Source: Bacteriovoracaceae bacterium (lineage in GTDB: Bacteria; Bdellovibrionota; Bacteriovoracia; Bacteriovoracales; Bacteriovoracaceae). From it: DNA of 64,000 bases. Both the position numbers and the translations under genes were made by a program. Location: contig JAIPEG010000002.1 in assembly GCA_021737405.1 (NCBI GenBank), positions 272,828 to 336,827 on the forward strand, read 5' to 3'. The notes below the pieces were generated by a model. That model was given only the letters and a program-made list of their open reading frames with translations. It ran no database searches and was not told where the DNA came from. Positions 1 through 8,602 of this stretch are shown here, one piece after another (the first letter of the stretch is position 1; every line of letters begins with the position of its first letter).

Positions 1-1195
1 TTAGGGCATGGGTTCCGACCACTAAGCTAACTTTTCCTTCTTCTAGATCACTGTAGACGGCTTCTTTTTCTTTCTTTGACTGAGATCCTATTAAAAGGTC
101 AACAGGGTGGTTATCTGGAAGAAGACCTTTAAATGTGAGGTAGTGCTGAAGTGCAAGTGACTCGGTTGGGCACATAATGGCGGCTTGGTAGCCTTCTTCA
201 ATAACAGTAAGAGCGGCGATTAGTGCTACGGTTGTTTTTCCGCTGCCGACATCTCCTTGGATCAGTCTCATCATGGGAGATCCTTTTAAAAGATCTTTAG
301 AGATATCATTGAGGGAAGAAATTTGCCCCTCTGTTAGTTCATAGGGGAAAAGCTCTTTAAATTTATCCCACTTCGATGATTTAAGCTTAATTCCTGGTTT
401 ATCTTTGAGGTGTTCTCTTCTCGTTTGAATTTTTAATTGCTCACTAAAAAACTCTTCATAAATAATTCGCTTGTGTGCCTGGGGTAGATAGTTTTTTTTA
501 AGCTCAGAAATTTCACACTTTCCATGAATAAGTTGAAATGTTTTTCCTAGGCTTAAAAGCTCTCTTTTTTTTAGAATTTCTGGTGGAAGAGGGTCTAATA
601 TGTTTTCCCATAGAATATCGGGGATTTTATCAAATAGGGCGCTTAAGTGATGGGGGCTAATGCCCTCTATTGTGGGATACTGAACTTTAACGCTTTCTTG
701 ATCACTTTCTTGCCAATCTTGAATGCTTTTTTGCCAATCACTTTGTGTGAGATCAATGACTTCTGGATTTATAAGTTGAAATTGGCCCATGAACTCTGAA
801 AGTGAGCCAGTGAAGTAGATATACTTGTGTTCTTTAAGTGACTTTACCTGAGAGGGATAGCAATTAAACCACTTTAAAGTAAGGGTTCCATCTGAAAATT
901 TATCTTGAATGGTAGCGGTAATATTTGAAAGCGGCACTTTGCCTTTTCCCATAGATTTAAAGTTGGGTTGATCTCGAAAAGATAAAATATGGCCAACACC
1001 TTTAAAGAGAGATTCTGAATGTGCCTGAGAGAAGGGTTGTACCTTAGGTAGGATCTGAGTTCTTAGTGGGAAAATCCACAGAAGATCCTTAACGGATTTC
1101 TTACCACTTGAGATTAGCTTATCTACAGTTTTGCTTTTTTTACCAGAGATGAGTGAGTTGAGAGGGGAGTCCCAGTTAATTTCCTTTGAACTCAA
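1..1195 (-). CDS. recG: ATP-dependent DNA helicase RecG, N-terminal part (cut by window start)
   Basis: RecG remodels stalled replication forks and Holliday junctions. About 398 codons are visible and the C-terminal helicase half lies outside the window. The N-terminal wedge/OB region comes first, followed by the Walker A region (MRLIQGDVGSGKTT) and the RecG-typical VGTHAL at the edge. The best start is a TTG at 1195 with a GAGGT Shine-Dalgarno 8 bases upstream; no ATG fits the conserved start. The gene begins inside the last 20 bases of greA, so the two are translationally linked. Identification is firm; the start codon is inferred. Confidence 0.93.
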   Translation of the reverse strand, partial: MSSKEINWDSPLNSLISGKKSKTVDKLISSGKKSVKDLLWIFPLRTQILPKVQPFSQAHSESLFKGVGHILSFRDQPNFKSMGKGKVPLSNITATIQDKFSDGTLTLKWFNCYPSQVKSLKEHKYIYFTGSLSEFMGQFQLINPEVIDLTQSDWQKSIQDWQESDQESVKVQYPTIEGISPHHLSALFDKIPDILWENILDPLPPEILKKRELLSLGKTFQLIHGKCEISELKKNYLPQAHKRIIYEEFFSEQLKIQTRREHLKDKPGIKLKSSKWDKFKELFPYELTEGQISSLNDISKDLLKGSPMMRLIQGDVGSGKTTVALIAALTVIEEGYQAAIMCPTESLALQHYLTFKGLLPDNHPVDLLIGSQSKKEKEAVYSDLEEGKVSLVVGTHAL

Positions 1196-1658
1196 TGGAT
1201 TCTACCTCGTATTCTCTATCACCCTTCGGCGCTTTAACAATGACCATGTCGCCCTCTTCCTTGCCAATGAGCGCTTTGCCTAGTGGACTTTGAAAAGAGA
1301 TCTTTCCTTTACTTGAGTCTGATTCAATATCACCAACAATTTGATACGTAACAGATTCCTCTTTCTCTAGATCAAGAAGTTTAACGGTGGCACCAAATAC
1401 AATGCGATCACTATTCATTTTTGATGGATCAACAATTTTAGCAGAGGCAATCACACCTTGAAGTTGAGAGATCCGCCCTTCAATCATAGATTGTTTTTCC
1501 TTTGCGGAATGGTACTCAGCATTTTCTTTAAGATCGCCTAGTTCACGGGCCTCAGAAATCGCCATTTTGATCTCTTCTCTGTCTACTTTTATAAGGTGAC
1601 TGAGTTCCTTCTCTACCGCTTCGTAACCAGTTTTAGTAATAGGTGTTCCACCTTGCAT
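1176..1658 (-). CDS. greA: Transcription elongation factor GreA
   Basis: GreA binds the secondary channel of RNA polymerase and stimulates cleavage of backtracked transcripts. The 160-residue protein has the usual family length. It shows the N-terminal coiled coil with the signature EARELGDLKENAEYHSAKE (about residues 38-56), whose acidic tip acts in the polymerase active site, and a C-terminal FKBP-like domain ending in an SPLGKALIGKEEGD motif. It lies 14 bases downstream of a Cys-rich protein gene and overlaps recG, forming one minus-strand unit. Confidence 0.96.
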   Translation of the reverse strand: MQGGTPITKTGYEAVEKELSHLIKVDREEIKMAISEARELGDLKENAEYHSAKEKQSMIEGRISQLQGVIASAKIVDPSKMNSDRIVFGATVKLLDLEKEESVTYQIVGDIESDSSKGKISFQSPLGKALIGKEEGDMVIVKAPKGDREYEVESIEFKGN

Positions 1659-1672
1659 AATGAATCCTCTTT

Positions 1673-1975
1673 TTAATTTTTGAAAAGTGAGTTAGCAGTA
1701 TTAAATAAGTTGTCCTTATCTTCACCGCCACCGCCGCCTGAGCTGAGTTTAAAAAAGTCACAAAAGTTTGCCTTTTCCTTATCTAGTACTCTGTTTGCCA
1801 TTGGCTCTTTGCATTCATTGTAAGCACTAGAATCGTAGAAGTGACACATTTTACAACAATGAAGATTGGCATAACAGTGATGACATTCTTCTTGTCGACT
1901 AATTTTACTATTGGCCTCTAAGTTTAAGCTCTTTTCGCATTTATAACATGTAATATTTATTTCTGTATTTTCCAT
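1673..1975 (-). CDS. Cys-rich zinc-ribbon-like protein of unknown function
   Basis: A 100-residue protein with two CxxC pairs in the first 40 residues (CYKC and CHHC), then a dense block LHCCKMCHFYD and further cysteines, ending near DKEKANFCDFF. The pattern suggests one or two structural zinc sites. The block CxxCxFYD...KANFCDFF resembles small conserved proteins of deltaproteobacteria whose role is unknown to me. A Gly-rich linker (SSGGGGGED) separates this part from a short Asn/Phe-rich tail. It sits 14 bases upstream of greA in the same direction, so a role near transcription or nucleic acids is possible but not shown. Confidence 0.75.
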   Translation of the reverse strand: MENTEINITCYKCEKSLNLEANSKISRQEECHHCYANLHCCKMCHFYDSSAYNECKEPMANRVLDKEKANFCDFFKLSSGGGGGEDKDNLFNTANSLFKN

Positions 1976-1984
1976 AAACTACTC

Positions 1985-2497
1985 TTAAAAAGACCAGGTC
2001 TTATTTACTGATAAGGAAACTCCTGGGCCTAGTGTTCCGTCCGCCTTTTGCTCGGGATTAAAATAAATTTTAGGCAGGTTTCTCTTGTTATATTCTTCGA
2101 TGGCCTTAATCAAGTTTTGCTCGTTTGAACTCTCGAGAGTCTTTGCCACAAGAAAATTGATCATCATGAGAGTGGCGCCACCGATTAGAAGTGTTTGTTT
2201 GCGCGCCGAGTTGCCGTTGGTAAGAATGCCTCCAAGCATCATGGACGTTCCGAGTGTTCCTAGCGCAGCATTTTGCCATCTTATCTTGGTACCTTCCTGA
2301 TAAGCTTCAAGGTAGTTTTTCGCCGTTCGGTCTTTTTCGATGTGATATCGCAGGCCTTCACCTTTCTCTGTTGAGTTTGTGTCTACAAGGACTTCCTGAT
2401 AGTTGATAATTGCAACACGGCTGCAGGTTTCAACAGCGAAAGTATCGGATAGCATAAAAAGCTGAGTTAATAGGATAAGAGTTCTAAAAGTGCTCAT
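1985..2497 (-). CDS. Predicted exported protein of unknown function
   Basis: A 170-residue protein with an N-terminal signal peptide (MSTFRTLILLTQLFMLSDTFA, likely cleaved near residue 21). A Gly/Met-rich hydrophobic pair follows at about residues 76-118 (LGTSMMLGGIL...LLIGGATLMMINFLVA), probably a membrane hairpin. The C-terminal part is polar and aromatic. I recognise no family. It is the first gene of the minus-strand run leading through the Cys-rich protein to greA and recG, with 9 bases to the next gene. Confidence 0.6.
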   Translation of the reverse strand: MSTFRTLILLTQLFMLSDTFAVETCSRVAIINYQEVLVDTNSTEKGEGLRYHIEKDRTAKNYLEAYQEGTKIRWQNAALGTLGTSMMLGGILTNGNSARKQTLLIGGATLMMINFLVAKTLESSNEQNLIKAIEEYNKRNLPKIYFNPEQKADGTLGPGVSLSVNKTWSF

Positions 2498-2590
2498 AAA
2501 CTTTTACTCTATCAGAAAAGCAACAGCCGTTAAAATGAATCATGAGAATTGTTTTTGTTTTAACGATGCGCGTAAGAGAAAAGGAAATTC

Positions 2591-4315
2591 ATGGATCTTA
2601 TTAAAACTGGAATAGGGCTCAAGAAGACAATTCGAAATGTGAGCAGGTTGCGAGAAATCGTTTTAGTCTTTGCTAAAAATGGTTTCGACGAATTTATCTC
2701 CTTCAATGTTACCTCTAGTATTCCTAATTTCGTTCTACCACGGTCTAAAAGAAGCATTAAAGAAGAGCTCGATAAGGAAACTGAAAAAGATTGGCCAAAA
2801 ATCTTAGGTTATCGTCTTCGTCTTTGTTTCGAAGAACTTGGTCCTGCTTTTATAAAATTTGGTCAACTCCTCTCTAGCAGAGAAGATATTTTTGATAGCT
2901 CATTTATTGATGAGATGAAGATTCTAAGAGACAAGGTAAAACCAGTTCCTTTTCATGAAGTTAAATTAGGTGTCGAGGAATCTCTAGGAGGACCAATTGA
3001 AAGTATTTTCAAAGAAATTGATCCTAACCCGATTGGTACGGCAAGTATTGGCGTCGTTTACCAGGGTATCTTGCTAGATGGAAGTGAGGTTGTCCTAAAG
3101 GTTAAGAGACCAGATATTGAAAAGATGATGGAAACGGATTTCTCAATTTTGCGTTTTCTCTCTGCTCAGGCAGAAAAAGTCTCAGAGGAAGTAAAGTATC
3201 TTGGAGTTTCAAGAATTGTTAAAGACTTTAGCCTCTCTCTTGCTAATGAACTCAACTTTAGTACTGAAGCCTTAAATTGCGCGCGATTTCGTAAGGTTTT
3301 AGCGAATCATGACAAAAGTGGCCTTCTCTATTTACCACAAGTTTATTCAGAGCTTAGTAGTCGTGATCTCTTGGTAATGGAAAAGCTTAATGGAATTCCT
3401 TTTAGTGATTACCATCAAATTAAACCACATATAGATGAACTCGGACCAAAACTTGATAATGGTCTTAAAATATTCATAAAAACATTTTTATCAGATGGCT
3501 TTTTTCATGCAGACCTTCATGGTGGAAACTTCTTTTTATTAAAAGACGGAAATATTGGGCTGATTGATTTTGGCTTAATGGGAACTCTCTCTAAAAAGGG
3601 GCGAAAAAACTTTATTGCTATTGTTTATTCATTAATTAACTTCAATTATGAAAATGTTGTTTATGAGTTTCTTGAGGTTGCTACTTACGACAAAATACCA
3701 GATATTGATGGATTGATTGAAGACGTGAGGGATAGTCTTTCTCCTTATATTGGTCTCACGGTTCAACAAACAGATTTTAGTGAAGTCTTAAAGTCTGTAA
3801 TCTCAACTCTTAAGCGCCACGAAATTTATCTTCCACGTGAATGGTTTATTGTGTTTAGGGCCTTAATGACTCTTGATGGGGTTGGTCGATCACTAGATCA
3901 GGACTATGACATCTATGCCATGATGGAAGAGGACATCCATGACATTATAAAGGAGAGTTTTTCAAAGGAAGAGCTTTTTGAAGAAGGAATTTGGGCCGCC
4001 AAGGATCTGATTAGCATAGCTCGGATTGTTCCAAGGCACTTGAAGTGGTTTTTAAGAGACTTTTCTAATAAGAAGTATGGTGTTCAGTTAATTCTTACCG
4101 GTTATGAAGATACCGCGAGAATGATTAATAGCTCGATTATATTTCTAGCTTATACTTTTTTAACCTGTCTATTTGTAGGCTCTGGTGTTTTCTTTCTTGG
4201 TGATGTTCAAGAAGTTGATCATTGGACAATGATTCCAACGATTACTTGGGTATTTTGGTTTTTAGGAACAAGTGCCTTTTTAAAAGGTTATTTAGCGTTG
4301 AATAAAACTAAATAG
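2591..4315 (+). CDS. ABC1/UbiB/AarF-family atypical kinase-like protein
   Basis: UbiB/ADCK proteins are membrane-associated atypical kinases or ATPases needed for ubiquinone biosynthesis or lipid homeostasis. In this 574-residue protein the family motif KFGQ (residues 89-92) is followed by the Ala/Gly-rich nucleotide loop GTASIGVVY (149-157), the lysine in VVLKVKRP (about 170), the catalytic-loop HADLHGGN (306-313) and the metal-binding IDFG (325-328). Two C-terminal membrane spans (about 515-537 and 546-566) match the UbiB layout. The gene starts at ATG 2591 behind AAGGAA. Its 3' end overlaps the convergent acetyltransferase gene by 8 bases. The substrate cannot be told from the sequence. 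Confidence 0.88.
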   Translation: MDLIKTGIGLKKTIRNVSRLREIVLVFAKNGFDEFISFNVTSSIPNFVLPRSKRSIKEELDKETEKDWPKILGYRLRLCFEELGPAFIKFGQLLSSREDIFDSSFIDEMKILRDKVKPVPFHEVKLGVEESLGGPIESIFKEIDPNPIGTASIGVVYQGILLDGSEVVLKVKRPDIEKMMETDFSILRFLSAQAEKVSEEVKYLGVSRIVKDFSLSLANELNFSTEALNCARFRKVLANHDKSGLLYLPQVYSELSSRDLLVMEKLNGIPFSDYHQIKPHIDELGPKLDNGLKIFIKTFLSDGFFHADLHGGNFFLLKDGNIGLIDFGLMGTLSKKGRKNFIAIVYSLINFNYENVVYEFLEVATYDKIPDIDGLIEDVRDSLSPYIGLTVQQTDFSEVLKSVISTLKRHEIYLPREWFIVFRALMTLDGVGRSLDQDYDIYAMMEEDIHDIIKESFSKEELFEEGIWAAKDLISIARIVPRHLKWFLRDFSNKKYGVQLILTGYEDTARMINSSIIFLAYTFLTCLFVGSGVFFLGDVQEVDHWTMIPTITWVFWFLGTSAFLKGYLALNKTK

Positions 4316-5264
4316 AGTCAAAACCGGGAATTAGGATTTTTGGTACGAGGTCTTTCCATTCTTCGACTTGTCCGGGACCCCATAATCCTTGAATAAAGTC
4401 CCTTTCTCCTAATTCGTATTTTTCTCCGTCGAAGATTACCTCTATAATTCTGTTTTCATAAGCAGATATACCTAATCTTCCCTCTGATGTTTGCATTATA
4501 AATTCATTTAGCTTTTCAAGGTTTCCAAGCCTTAAAAATCCCATATAGCGAAGGGAGGCGTCTGTGGAGTGTGGACCAATCCTCCAGTTATTATATCCAT
4601 TTACGGGGGGAGCTTCTTCTGGGTGATATTCGTGGCAGATGTTTTTTAAATCCATTCCCTTGTTAATTAGGTAAATGTTTTTTTTCTCATCCTCAAAGAT
4701 CTTTATAGATTTACTTTGTAAAAGAATGTGCCAGTCGTGCTCATCTCGAAGGGGTATCATAAAAGATTGGCCGAGCATTTGGTGGCCTTCAATAAGTGTC
4801 TTAAGGTTTTCAGGATTAAACTTTATTAACTTTTGTTTTTCGTTCGCAGTTAAATCAACTTCTTCAATTAATCCAAACTCGTAGAAATTAAACTTTTCAT
4901 AAAGTTGGGCAAGATCAGACCATAATAGGTAGAACGCATATTGGGGATTTAATAATAAAATTGTTTCTAAAAGAGTTCTAAATAAACCTGCGCCTCTATT
5001 TTCATCTTTAACACTTATGCCACCAAGGAAGAGAACTTCAACTTTTAGACTTTTAAAAGTCAATGTTCTTGGAAGAGTGAAAAGGGTTGCTACAACTTCA
5101 TCTTCCTCGATTAAAAAATAACAGTGCTGATAATTTCTTTCATCAATTAAGAGTGAGAAGTCATCAATGAAGCTGTCGGCTTCGCCGTAGCCAAAGGATT
5201 TCTCTATTAAGGTGACACACTCATTTAGTCTTTCGGGCATTTCGGCCAATGTTTTTACATTCAT
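4308..5264 (-). CDS. GNAT-family N-acetyltransferase-like protein
   Basis: A 318-residue protein whose N-terminal 150 residues carry the GNAT fold. Motif A, the acetyl-CoA pyrophosphate loop, is seen at residues 81-100 (GGISVKDENRGAGLFRTLLE), with the R/Q-x-x-G-x-G/A core as RGAG. The preceding strands (VATLFTLPRTLTF, KVEVLFLGG) fit the fold. The C-terminal half resembles no domain I can name and may be a second degenerate GNAT or SCP2-like domain. The substrate is unknown. It is a single gene convergent with the UbiB-like gene and divergent from the flagellin genes. Confidence 0.75.
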   Translation of the reverse strand: MNVKTLAEMPERLNECVTLIEKSFGYGEADSFIDDFSLLIDERNYQHCYFLIEEDEVVATLFTLPRTLTFKSLKVEVLFLGGISVKDENRGAGLFRTLLETILLLNPQYAFYLLWSDLAQLYEKFNFYEFGLIEEVDLTANEKQKLIKFNPENLKTLIEGHQMLGQSFMIPLRDEHDWHILLQSKSIKIFEDEKKNIYLINKGMDLKNICHEYHPEEAPPVNGYNNWRIGPHSTDASLRYMGFLRLGNLEKLNEFIMQTSEGRLGISAYENRIIEVIFDGEKYELGERDFIQGLWGPGQVEEWKDLVPKILIPGFDSI

Positions 5265-5418
5265 AAAGTCTATTGTGATGAAAACTTAGGCAAAAATCAC
5301 GGTACTGATAATTAATTTGTCATATGTTGACCAATTTTCTCGGTCAAAGCCGCGATAATTGTCTGTAATTTCAATGCTTTGCAGATTTTGCCTATGTATA
5401 AAAAGGCGACATTTTTTT

Positions 5419-5445
5419 TAAAGAATTTGTGTCGCGTGGCGAAAA
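5419..5445 (+). promoter_or_regulatory. Sigma-28 (FliA)-type flagellar promoter
   Basis: TAAAGAAT (5419-5426), an 11-base spacer and GGCGAAAA (5438-5445) match the FliA consensus TAAAGTTT-N11-GCCGATAA at 6/8 and 6/8 positions with exact spacing. It lies about 98 bases upstream of the first flagellin ATG. This leaves a leader of about 90 bases that contains a GTGAG/CTCAC hairpin (5501-5516) just before the Shine-Dalgarno AAGGAGG. The rest of the 5265-5543 gap shows no gene. Confidence 0.65.
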
Positions 5446-5543
5446 GATATCTGAAGGTGCCTTTACTACGTCATGGATAGACAAATGAATGGCACGCCGA
5501 GTGAGGATCGTCTCACCCGGAACCCGTTATCAAGGAGGATAAA

Positions 5544-6392
5544 ATGGGACTTCGAATAAACACGAATGTGGCTTCCCTCAATGCCCAGAGAAACTTGCGA
5601 GGAACTCGTCTTTCGATGAATAAATCGCTAGAAAAGTTAAGTTCTGGTCAGAGGATTAACCGCGCTGGAGATGATGCTGCTGGGTTAGCAATCTCCGAAA
5701 ATCTAAAAGCTCAAGTTAGAGGACTTAAGCAGGCTGAAAGAAATGCTGAGGATGGTATTTCACTTGTTCAGATTGCAGAGGGTGCCTTAAGTGAAGTATC
5801 GAATATTCTTATTCGACTTCGAGAGCTCAGTGTTCAAGCTGCTTCAGACACCATTGGTGCAACTGAAAGAAAGTTCTTGAATGTTGAATTTGAGCAACTC
5901 ACATCAGAAATTGACCGTATTGCGAACTCAACGGAATTTAACCGTGTTCCACTACTCAATGGTACTGGTGCAGTTTTTGACATTCAGATTGGGACTAGAA
6001 ATGACCCCATATCTGACAGATTAACCTTTGATGCTTCAAGCGCTGACGTAAACGTTGCAGCTCTTGGTCTGAACTTAGCTTCAGTTGCAGATAAGATCTC
6101 TGCTCAAAACTCACTATCTGCGATTGATTCGTCGATTATTTCCGTTTCTGGAATTAGAGCAGATTTTGGTGCTCTTCAAAACCGATTGCAATCAACAGTT
6201 AATAATATAGCGGTCAGTGTTGAAAACCTTTCAGCTGCAAACTCTCGAGTTAGAGATACTGATGTAGCCGCTGAGACAGCCGAACTCACAAGGAATAATA
6301 TTCTCATGAGTGCAGGTACTTCAGTGCTATCACAAGCCAATGCTTCCACTAAGGGTGCACTAAGCTTAATTCAGGCAGCCGCTCAAGGCTAA
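5544..6392 (+). CDS. fliC: Flagellin
   Basis: Structural subunit of the flagellar filament, exported through the flagellar type III system. The 282-residue product has the conserved N-terminal D0/D1 helices (MGLRINTNVASLNAQRNL, KLSSGQRINRAGDDAAGLAIS) and C-terminal D1/D0 helices (RDTDVAAETAEL, LSQANASTKGALSLI). The middle is short, so the filament would have little surface-exposed D2/D3. Sequence and length fit Bdellovibrio-type flagellins. It has a strong AAGGAGG site and a sigma-28-like promoter upstream, and a second flagellin gene follows after 214 bases. Confidence 0.96.
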   Translation: MGLRINTNVASLNAQRNLRGTRLSMNKSLEKLSSGQRINRAGDDAAGLAISENLKAQVRGLKQAERNAEDGISLVQIAEGALSEVSNILIRLRELSVQAASDTIGATERKFLNVEFEQLTSEIDRIANSTEFNRVPLLNGTGAVFDIQIGTRNDPISDRLTFDASSADVNVAALGLNLASVADKISAQNSLSAIDSSIISVSGIRADFGALQNRLQSTVNNIAVSVENLSAANSRVRDTDVAAETAELTRNNILMSAGTSVLSQANASTKGALSLIQAAAQG

Positions 6393-6447
6393 CACTAACT
6401 TGATGGAGATTGTGATGATTGGACCGAATGGATGAATGATTTAATGC

Positions 6448-6513
6448 AATAACCCAGCCTGCAATGGGGAATTGCTGAATAACAGTGAAGTAAAAAAAAG
6501 AAAGTTGGTTATT
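6448..6513 (+). promoter_or_regulatory. Folded intercistronic region between the two flagellin genes
   Basis: AATAACC (6448-6454) is complementary to GGTTATT (6507-6513). Between them a smaller hairpin GCAAT/ATTGC (6461-6475) can form. No T-tract follows, so this is not an obvious terminator, and no clear promoter was found in the 214-base gap. A role in mRNA processing or stability between the two flagellin cistrons is an inference. The second flagellin has its own GGAGG sites closer to its ATG. Confidence 0.35.
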
Positions 6514-6606
6514 CGAAACAGCATGAAAACTATTATTAACTTTATGGGCGGACATGATGACCGCGTCAACTTACAGGAGGTAAGAGATGTTTGAAGGAGA
6601 TTAGTC

Positions 6607-7440
6607 ATGGGACTACGAATTAACACCAACACGCCGTCACTCTCGGCGCAGAGATCTTTGGGAGTAACTAACCAAAGAATGAACGACAACCTGAGGAAAC
6701 TTTCTTCGGGAGAGAGAATTACGCGAGCAAGTGACGATGCTGCAGGTTTAGCAATTAGTGAAAATTTAAAAGCGCATATAAGAGGAAATAGACAGGCAAA
6801 GCGAAACGCGAATGATGCTATTTCTATGATACAAACGGCCGAGGGAGGCTTAAGTGAGATTTCTAACATTATCATTCGACTTAGAGAACTCTCTGTACAA
6901 GCAGCCTCGGACACAGTTGGGAGCACGGAGAGAGGTTTCTCCGACATTGAGTTTCAACAACTCAAGGAAGAAATTGATAGGATTTCAAAATCAGCAGAGT
7001 TCAACGGGATACCCCTTTTGGACGGCTCTGGTGGAATGCTTGAATTTCAAGTCGGAGTCCACAATGACCCAATACTGGACCGTTTGCGCTACGATGGAAC
7101 TAAAGCGAATACCACGCTGGCATCGCTTGGACTTACTGGCGAAACCGTTACTACCAAAGAGGGGGCTCAAACAACGCTTAAAAAGCTTGATGATGCCTTG
7201 GTACAAATTAACGGAGTTAGGGCGGATCTTGGGGCAACTCAAAATAGACTCTCTTCAACGATCAACAATTTGTCGATCAGTGATGAGAATCTTAGTGCTG
7301 CAAAGTCGCGAATTAGAGATGTTGACGTAGCTGCTGAAACAGCAGATCTTGCGAGAAACAACATTCTTGTTCAGGCTGGCACATCGGTTTTGTCTCAGGC
7401 AAACCAAGCGCCTAACATGGCCCTCAAATTACTAGGTTAA
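6607..7440 (+). CDS. Flagellin, second copy
   Basis: A 277-residue flagellin, clearly a paralogue of its upstream neighbour: the same start MGLRINTN, the same GERITRASDDAAGLAISENLKA block and the same C-terminal IRDVDVAAETADLARNNIL...SVLSQANQAP. It differs mostly in the middle (about residues 150-210). Tandem divergent flagellins are typical of predatory Bdellovibrionota, where several flagellins build one sheathed filament. A terminator follows at 7457. Start ATG 6607 has a GGAG site 8 bases ahead. Confidence 0.95.
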   Translation: MGLRINTNTPSLSAQRSLGVTNQRMNDNLRKLSSGERITRASDDAAGLAISENLKAHIRGNRQAKRNANDAISMIQTAEGGLSEISNIIIRLRELSVQAASDTVGSTERGFSDIEFQQLKEEIDRISKSAEFNGIPLLDGSGGMLEFQVGVHNDPILDRLRYDGTKANTTLASLGLTGETVTTKEGAQTTLKKLDDALVQINGVRADLGATQNRLSSTINNLSISDENLSAAKSRIRDVDVAAETADLARNNILVQAGTSVLSQANQAPNMALKLLG

Positions 7441-7456
7441 CCAACCTTCTTTTTAT

Positions 7457-7490
7457 CACCCGGAGCTTTGAATGAAGCCCGGGTGTTTTT
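7457..7490 (+). terminator. Rho-independent terminator after the flagellins
   Basis: CACCCGG (7457-7463) pairs with CCGGGTG (7479-7485), with an inner GC/GC step after one bulged A. A T-rich tract (TTTTT) follows. It ends the flagellin transcription unit. Confidence 0.85.
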
Positions 7491-7569
7491 ACGTTTTTAG
7501 AAATCAAATCAAAAGCGATACTTATTTCCCCTAATGTTTCAGCCTGAATTTACATGATAAAATTTGCCT

Positions 7570-8583
7570 ATGGTAATAGGTAGAAAAACCAAAATAGTGG
7601 AAGAAGAGGAAGAACCAAAAAGAAAAACAATTGTTATCTTTGGAGTGTCTTCTTTTATAGGTTCCAATCTAGCTGAATTTTTTAAAAAAGATTATAAAGT
7701 TGTTGGTACTTACCACAAGAACTCGGTTCGTGTTCCAGGTATTTTAACAATCCCTTGTGATGTATTAGCGAAAGAAGAGGTTCAGTTAATTCTTTTTGCT
7801 TTTAAGCCGGATTTTGTCATTTACTGCGCAGGTGTCTCTTCAGTTTACGATTGTCATAAAAATGAGGATCGGGCTGATGCTTTAAATACCTCAGGTCTTT
7901 TTAATGTAGCAGAATACTGCCAAAGGTATAAGGCCCAGATTTGTTATATAAGTTCTAGTTTTATCTTTGCAGGACAAAAGAAACCATATTTTGAGATGGA
8001 TATTCCAGACTCTCTTACAAATTATGGAAAGACTCAGGCTGCGGCTGAATTTTATATTCAAAAAACTTCTCTTAATTATGTCATTTTTCGCTGTAGTCGC
8101 CTTTATGGAAGAGGCATTGTGGCACAAAGACCGACATGGTTTCAAAATTTTCAAAGAAAAATTAGTCAGAATAAGAGTCTGGCCATGGATGACTTCATTA
8201 ATACAGGTTTTATGGATGTCTATTATCTAGGACTCATTATTAAAATGTGTATCGATAAAAAAGTATCAAATAGGCTCTTTCAAGTATCAAGTCGTGATAT
8301 CTCAACCCTTCATGGATTTTCCAAATACTATGCTGAGGTCTTTGGGGTGGGCAAAGATCTTTTTACTAAAGGGCGATGGAGTTTTCCACTTAACCAAACT
8401 CAATCAACCACACAAGTAGAAGATAAACTTTATTTTAAAATGGATACTGCCAATCTCGAAGGCTTCTTAAATATAGAATTACCTACAATTAAAGAGTCTT
8501 TAGAATTTACTTATTCACGTCTTGGTGGTCAGTCTTTAAAAAAATCACACTCTCAAGGTTCAGAGGGAATTAAGTTTATCTAA
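7570..8583 (+). CDS. NAD(P)-dependent epimerase/RmlD-type reductase
   Basis: A short-chain extended-family protein resembling dTDP-4-dehydrorhamnose reductase. The Rossmann strand and loop KTIVIFGVSSFIGSNLAEFF gives the GxxxxxGxxL nucleotide site near residue 27. CYISSSFIFAG and NYGKTQAAAE supply the Ser and the Y-x-x-x-K active site. An acidic, Lys-rich leader (EEEEEPKRK) precedes the fold. ATG 7570 is chosen; TTG 7564 is in frame two codons earlier, and neither has a good Shine-Dalgarno. The substrate is unknown. It stands alone after the flagellin terminator, and a link to flagellar or surface glycans would be a guess. Confidence 0.8.
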   Translation: MVIGRKTKIVEEEEEPKRKTIVIFGVSSFIGSNLAEFFKKDYKVVGTYHKNSVRVPGILTIPCDVLAKEEVQLILFAFKPDFVIYCAGVSSVYDCHKNEDRADALNTSGLFNVAEYCQRYKAQICYISSSFIFAGQKKPYFEMDIPDSLTNYGKTQAAAEFYIQKTSLNYVIFRCSRLYGRGIVAQRPTWFQNFQRKISQNKSLAMDDFINTGFMDVYYLGLIIKMCIDKKVSNRLFQVSSRDISTLHGFSKYYAEVFGVGKDLFTKGRWSFPLNQTQSTTQVEDKLYFKMDTANLEGFLNIELPTIKESLEFTYSRLGGQSLKKSHSQGSEGIKFI

Positions 8584-8602
8584 ATAATTAAAGAGATTTT
8601 TT

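Noticed and set aside
5327..5359. TTGACC...GATAAT as a sigma-70 promoter for flagellin
   Set aside because: The spacer is 21 bases, too long, and the FliA-type promoter is a closer match.
5491..5508. TGGCACGCCGAGTGAG as a sigma-54 promoter for flagellin
   Set aside because: The -24 element is good but the -12 position is GTGA instead of TTGC, and a better sigma-28 promoter lies upstream.
6854..7330. A 158-codon ORF in another frame of the second flagellin
   Set aside because: It is a shadow of the conserved flagellin frame, with biased composition and no start signals.
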